Below the pieces are notes generated by a model. The model ran no database searches. It saw nothing but the letters and a program-made list of their open reading frames with translations, and was not told the origin of the DNA. A DNA stretch of 7,579 bases from Lysobacteraceae bacterium (GTDB taxonomy: Bacteria > Pseudomonadota > Gammaproteobacteria > Xanthomonadales > Rhodanobacteraceae): contig JAGWZT010000088.1 of NCBI GenBank assembly GCA_018971925.1, positions 1-7,579 of the forward strand. The letters run 5' to 3'. Position 1 is the stretch's first letter; each line of letters starts with the position of its first letter. Shown piece by piece: positions 6,157-7,579 of the stretch. The position numbers were made by a program, and so were the translations under genes.

Positions 6157-6837
6157 ATGTTCGTCGACGTACCCAGCCGCCAGCACACGCACCCGCGCTG
6201 GGTCACCCCGGTGCTGGTGGTCGCCTGCGTGGCCTGTTATCTGTGGCTGATGCTGTCGGCGACGGCGACGCGCTACGTGCTGCTGGGTGACTGGGGCACG
6301 GTGCCGGGGCGGCTGTTCCAGCACGGCCAGATCCTGCATGCCGGTTTGTGGCTGCGGCCGTTCACGTCGCTGTTCATGCACGCCGACTGGGTCCACCTGC
6401 TCGGCAACATGCTGTTTCTGGTGATCTTCGGTTTGCCGGCGGAGCGCGCGCTCGGTTCCCGCCGCTTCCTGTTCCTGTTCCTGGTTGGCGGGGCGTTCGC
6501 CAACCTTGTCGGAGCGTGGACCCTGTCGGGTCAGCTGCGCCCGATCATCGGTTGCAGCGGCGCCGTGTCGGCGACGCTCGGCGCCTACCTCGCGCTGTTT
6601 CCGCGTGCGCACCTCGGGCTGGTACTGCCGCTGGGGTTGTACCTGCAGTTCATCCGCGTGCCGGCCGCGCTGTTGATCGGCATGTGGGTGTTGCTGCAGT
6701 TGCTGTTCACTTGGGCGGGCCCGGGTTTCGGCGCCGTGGTCTGGTGGGCGCACCTTGCCGGCTTCGGGTTCGGAATCCTGTTCGCGCTGGTTTCGCGCGG
6801 CGCGGTGGAAAGACGCCTGCGCCGGCGAAGCTACTGA
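6157..6837 (+). CDS. Rhomboid-family intramembrane serine protease
   Basis: Predicted inner-membrane protease that would cut transmembrane segments of other membrane proteins; its substrate is unknown. The 226 residues form the compact six-helix rhomboid core with hardly any extra domain: about 14 cytoplasmic residues, a first helix (15-34), and a short basic tail (ERRLRRRSY) at the end. The family motifs are all present: RPFTSLFMHADWVHLLGN (67-84) with the His75-x4-His80-x3-Asn84 pattern in helix 2, the catalytic serine Ser134 in GCSG (132-135) in helix 4, and the catalytic His199 in WWAHLAGFGFG in helix 6. Because both dyad residues are intact it should be an active protease and not an inactive pseudo-rhomboid. 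The start has a good AAGGTGAG site. Its stop codon is 3 nt from that of the converging amidotransferase gene, leaving no room for a terminator. The neighbours do not reveal a substrate. Confidence 0.93.
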   Translation: MFVDVPSRQHTHPRWVTPVLVVACVACYLWLMLSATATRYVLLGDWGTVPGRLFQHGQILHAGLWLRPFTSLFMHADWVHLLGNMLFLVIFGLPAERALGSRRFLFLFLVGGAFANLVGAWTLSGQLRPIIGCSGAVSATLGAYLALFPRAHLGLVLPLGLYLQFIRVPAALLIGMWVLLQLLFTWAGPGFGAVVWWAHLAGFGFGILFALVSRGAVERRLRRRSY

Positions 6838-6840
6838 GCG

Positions 6841-7569
6841 TCAGGCCGCCGCGCGTTGACGCGACAAAGCCGCGCGCGCGAAGCGTTCCAGCAGCAAACG
6901 AGCGGCTTCGGTCTCGCGAACATCGGCGAGCAATGCGTCCGGGTCGAGCCCCTCCTCGCGCAAGGTGTCGGCGCGCACCTCGATGTATGCGCGCATGAAG
7001 TCGGGCGTGAACTCGGGATGGAATTGCGAGGACACCGCATTCGGCGCGTAGCGCAGCAATTGATGCGGATCGCGTTGCGAGCGCGCCAATACCTTCGCGC
7101 CGGGCGGCGGTTCCAGCACCGACTGCCGGTGCGTCGTCTGCGCGGGAAACGAGGGCGGCAACTCGCGCAGGCCCGGCGCATCGTCCATCGAAAGACGGGT
7201 GATGGGCTCGGTGCCGATCTCGCGCCCCGCCGGCAGCCAACCGACCGTGCCGCCCAGCGCGTGCGCCATCAACTGGTGGCCGTAGCACACGCCGAACAAC
7301 GGCGTCTCCGCGTCCATGGCATCGCGAATCCAGCCGGCGGTGTGCTCGCTCCAATCCGCGCGTTCGGTGACCATGGCCGCGGAGCCTGTGATTACGGCGC
7401 CGGCGATCTCCGCCGGTTCCGGCAAGGCTTCGCCCGCGTCCACGCGCACCACGCGCATCTGCGTGGCTTGCAGTCGCATCGCGTCACGGAACCAATCGGC
7501 GAAGCCGCCGAATCGCGCGCGAAGCGCGTCGGGCGCTTCGCCGGTCTGGATCAGCAACAAAGGGTGCAT
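6841..7569 (-). CDS. Class I glutamine amidotransferase-like protein
   Basis: A stand-alone triad-type (class I) amidotransferase domain of 242 residues, similar to the GMP-synthase-like amidotransferases of COG0518. Such domains hydrolyse glutamine or gamma-glutamyl compounds to release ammonia or an amine. The nucleophile elbow is GVCYGHQLMAHALGG (93-107) with Cys95; His184 and Glu186 in SQFHPEF (181-187) complete the triad. VITGSAAMV (59-67) provides the usual oxyanion-side loop. The tail (about 190-242) is helical and rich in Ala and Arg. No synthetase or acceptor domain is fused and no partner gene is visible, so the substrate is unknown; a gamma-glutamyl hydrolase or catabolic role is as possible as amide transfer. 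The ATG at 7569-7567 gives the typical N terminus MHPLLLIQTG. Only 10 bases lie before it in the window, so its promoter and Shine-Dalgarno cannot be judged, and a start further upstream is possible. Confidence 0.9.
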   Translation of the reverse strand: MHPLLLIQTGEAPDALRARFGGFADWFRDAMRLQATQMRVVRVDAGEALPEPAEIAGAVITGSAAMVTERADWSEHTAGWIRDAMDAETPLFGVCYGHQLMAHALGGTVGWLPAGREIGTEPITRLSMDDAPGLRELPPSFPAQTTHRQSVLEPPPGAKVLARSQRDPHQLLRYAPNAVSSQFHPEFTPDFMRAYIEVRADTLREEGLDPDALLADVRETEAARLLLERFARAALSRQRAAA

Positions 7570-7579
7570 GGTGTCTGCG

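Overview
The window is GC-rich chromosomal DNA from a gammaproteobacterium, most likely of the Xanthomonadales/Rhodanobacteraceae type. The placement rests on the base composition, the Xanthomonas-like protein sequences, and the gene order tyrS <> M23 peptidase > anmK, which I recall from Pseudomonas and xanthomonads. It looks like ordinary core genome. I see no mobile element, CRISPR array, tRNA or rRNA.

Left part (1-3830), cell-wall turnover: the 3' part of an ampG-type muropeptide permease gene on the + strand runs in from outside the window. It meets anmK (anhydro-MurNAc kinase, - strand) tail to tail, and the two coding regions overlap by 19 bp. anmK lies 11 bp downstream of a membrane-anchored M23 murein endopeptidase of the MepM type, and the two probably form one operon. 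Together these genes cover three steps of murein recycling: cutting the sacculus (M23 peptidase), importing anhydro-muropeptides (AmpG), and phosphorylating anhydro-MurNAc (AnmK).

Middle part (3831-5243): a roughly 200 bp divergent intergenic region carries two plausible back-to-back sigma70 promoters, one for the M23 peptidase and one for tyrS. The tyrS gene encodes a KMSKS-type (TyrZ-like) tyrosyl-tRNA synthetase. A GC-rich hairpin fills the short gap between tyrS and the next gene, which converges on it.

Right part (5292-7579): an uncharacterised secreted protein (- strand) lies divergent to a rhomboid-family intramembrane serine protease with an intact catalytic dyad (+ strand). The rhomboid gene ends 3 nt from the end of a converging class I glutamine amidotransferase-like gene (- strand), whose start codon lies at the right edge.

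I found no convincing new multi-gene system. The points most worth a second look are the unusual architecture of AmpG, the tail-to-tail overlap of two genes of one pathway, the Cys/His-rich cytoplasmic tail of the M23 peptidase, and the secreted protein of unknown function.
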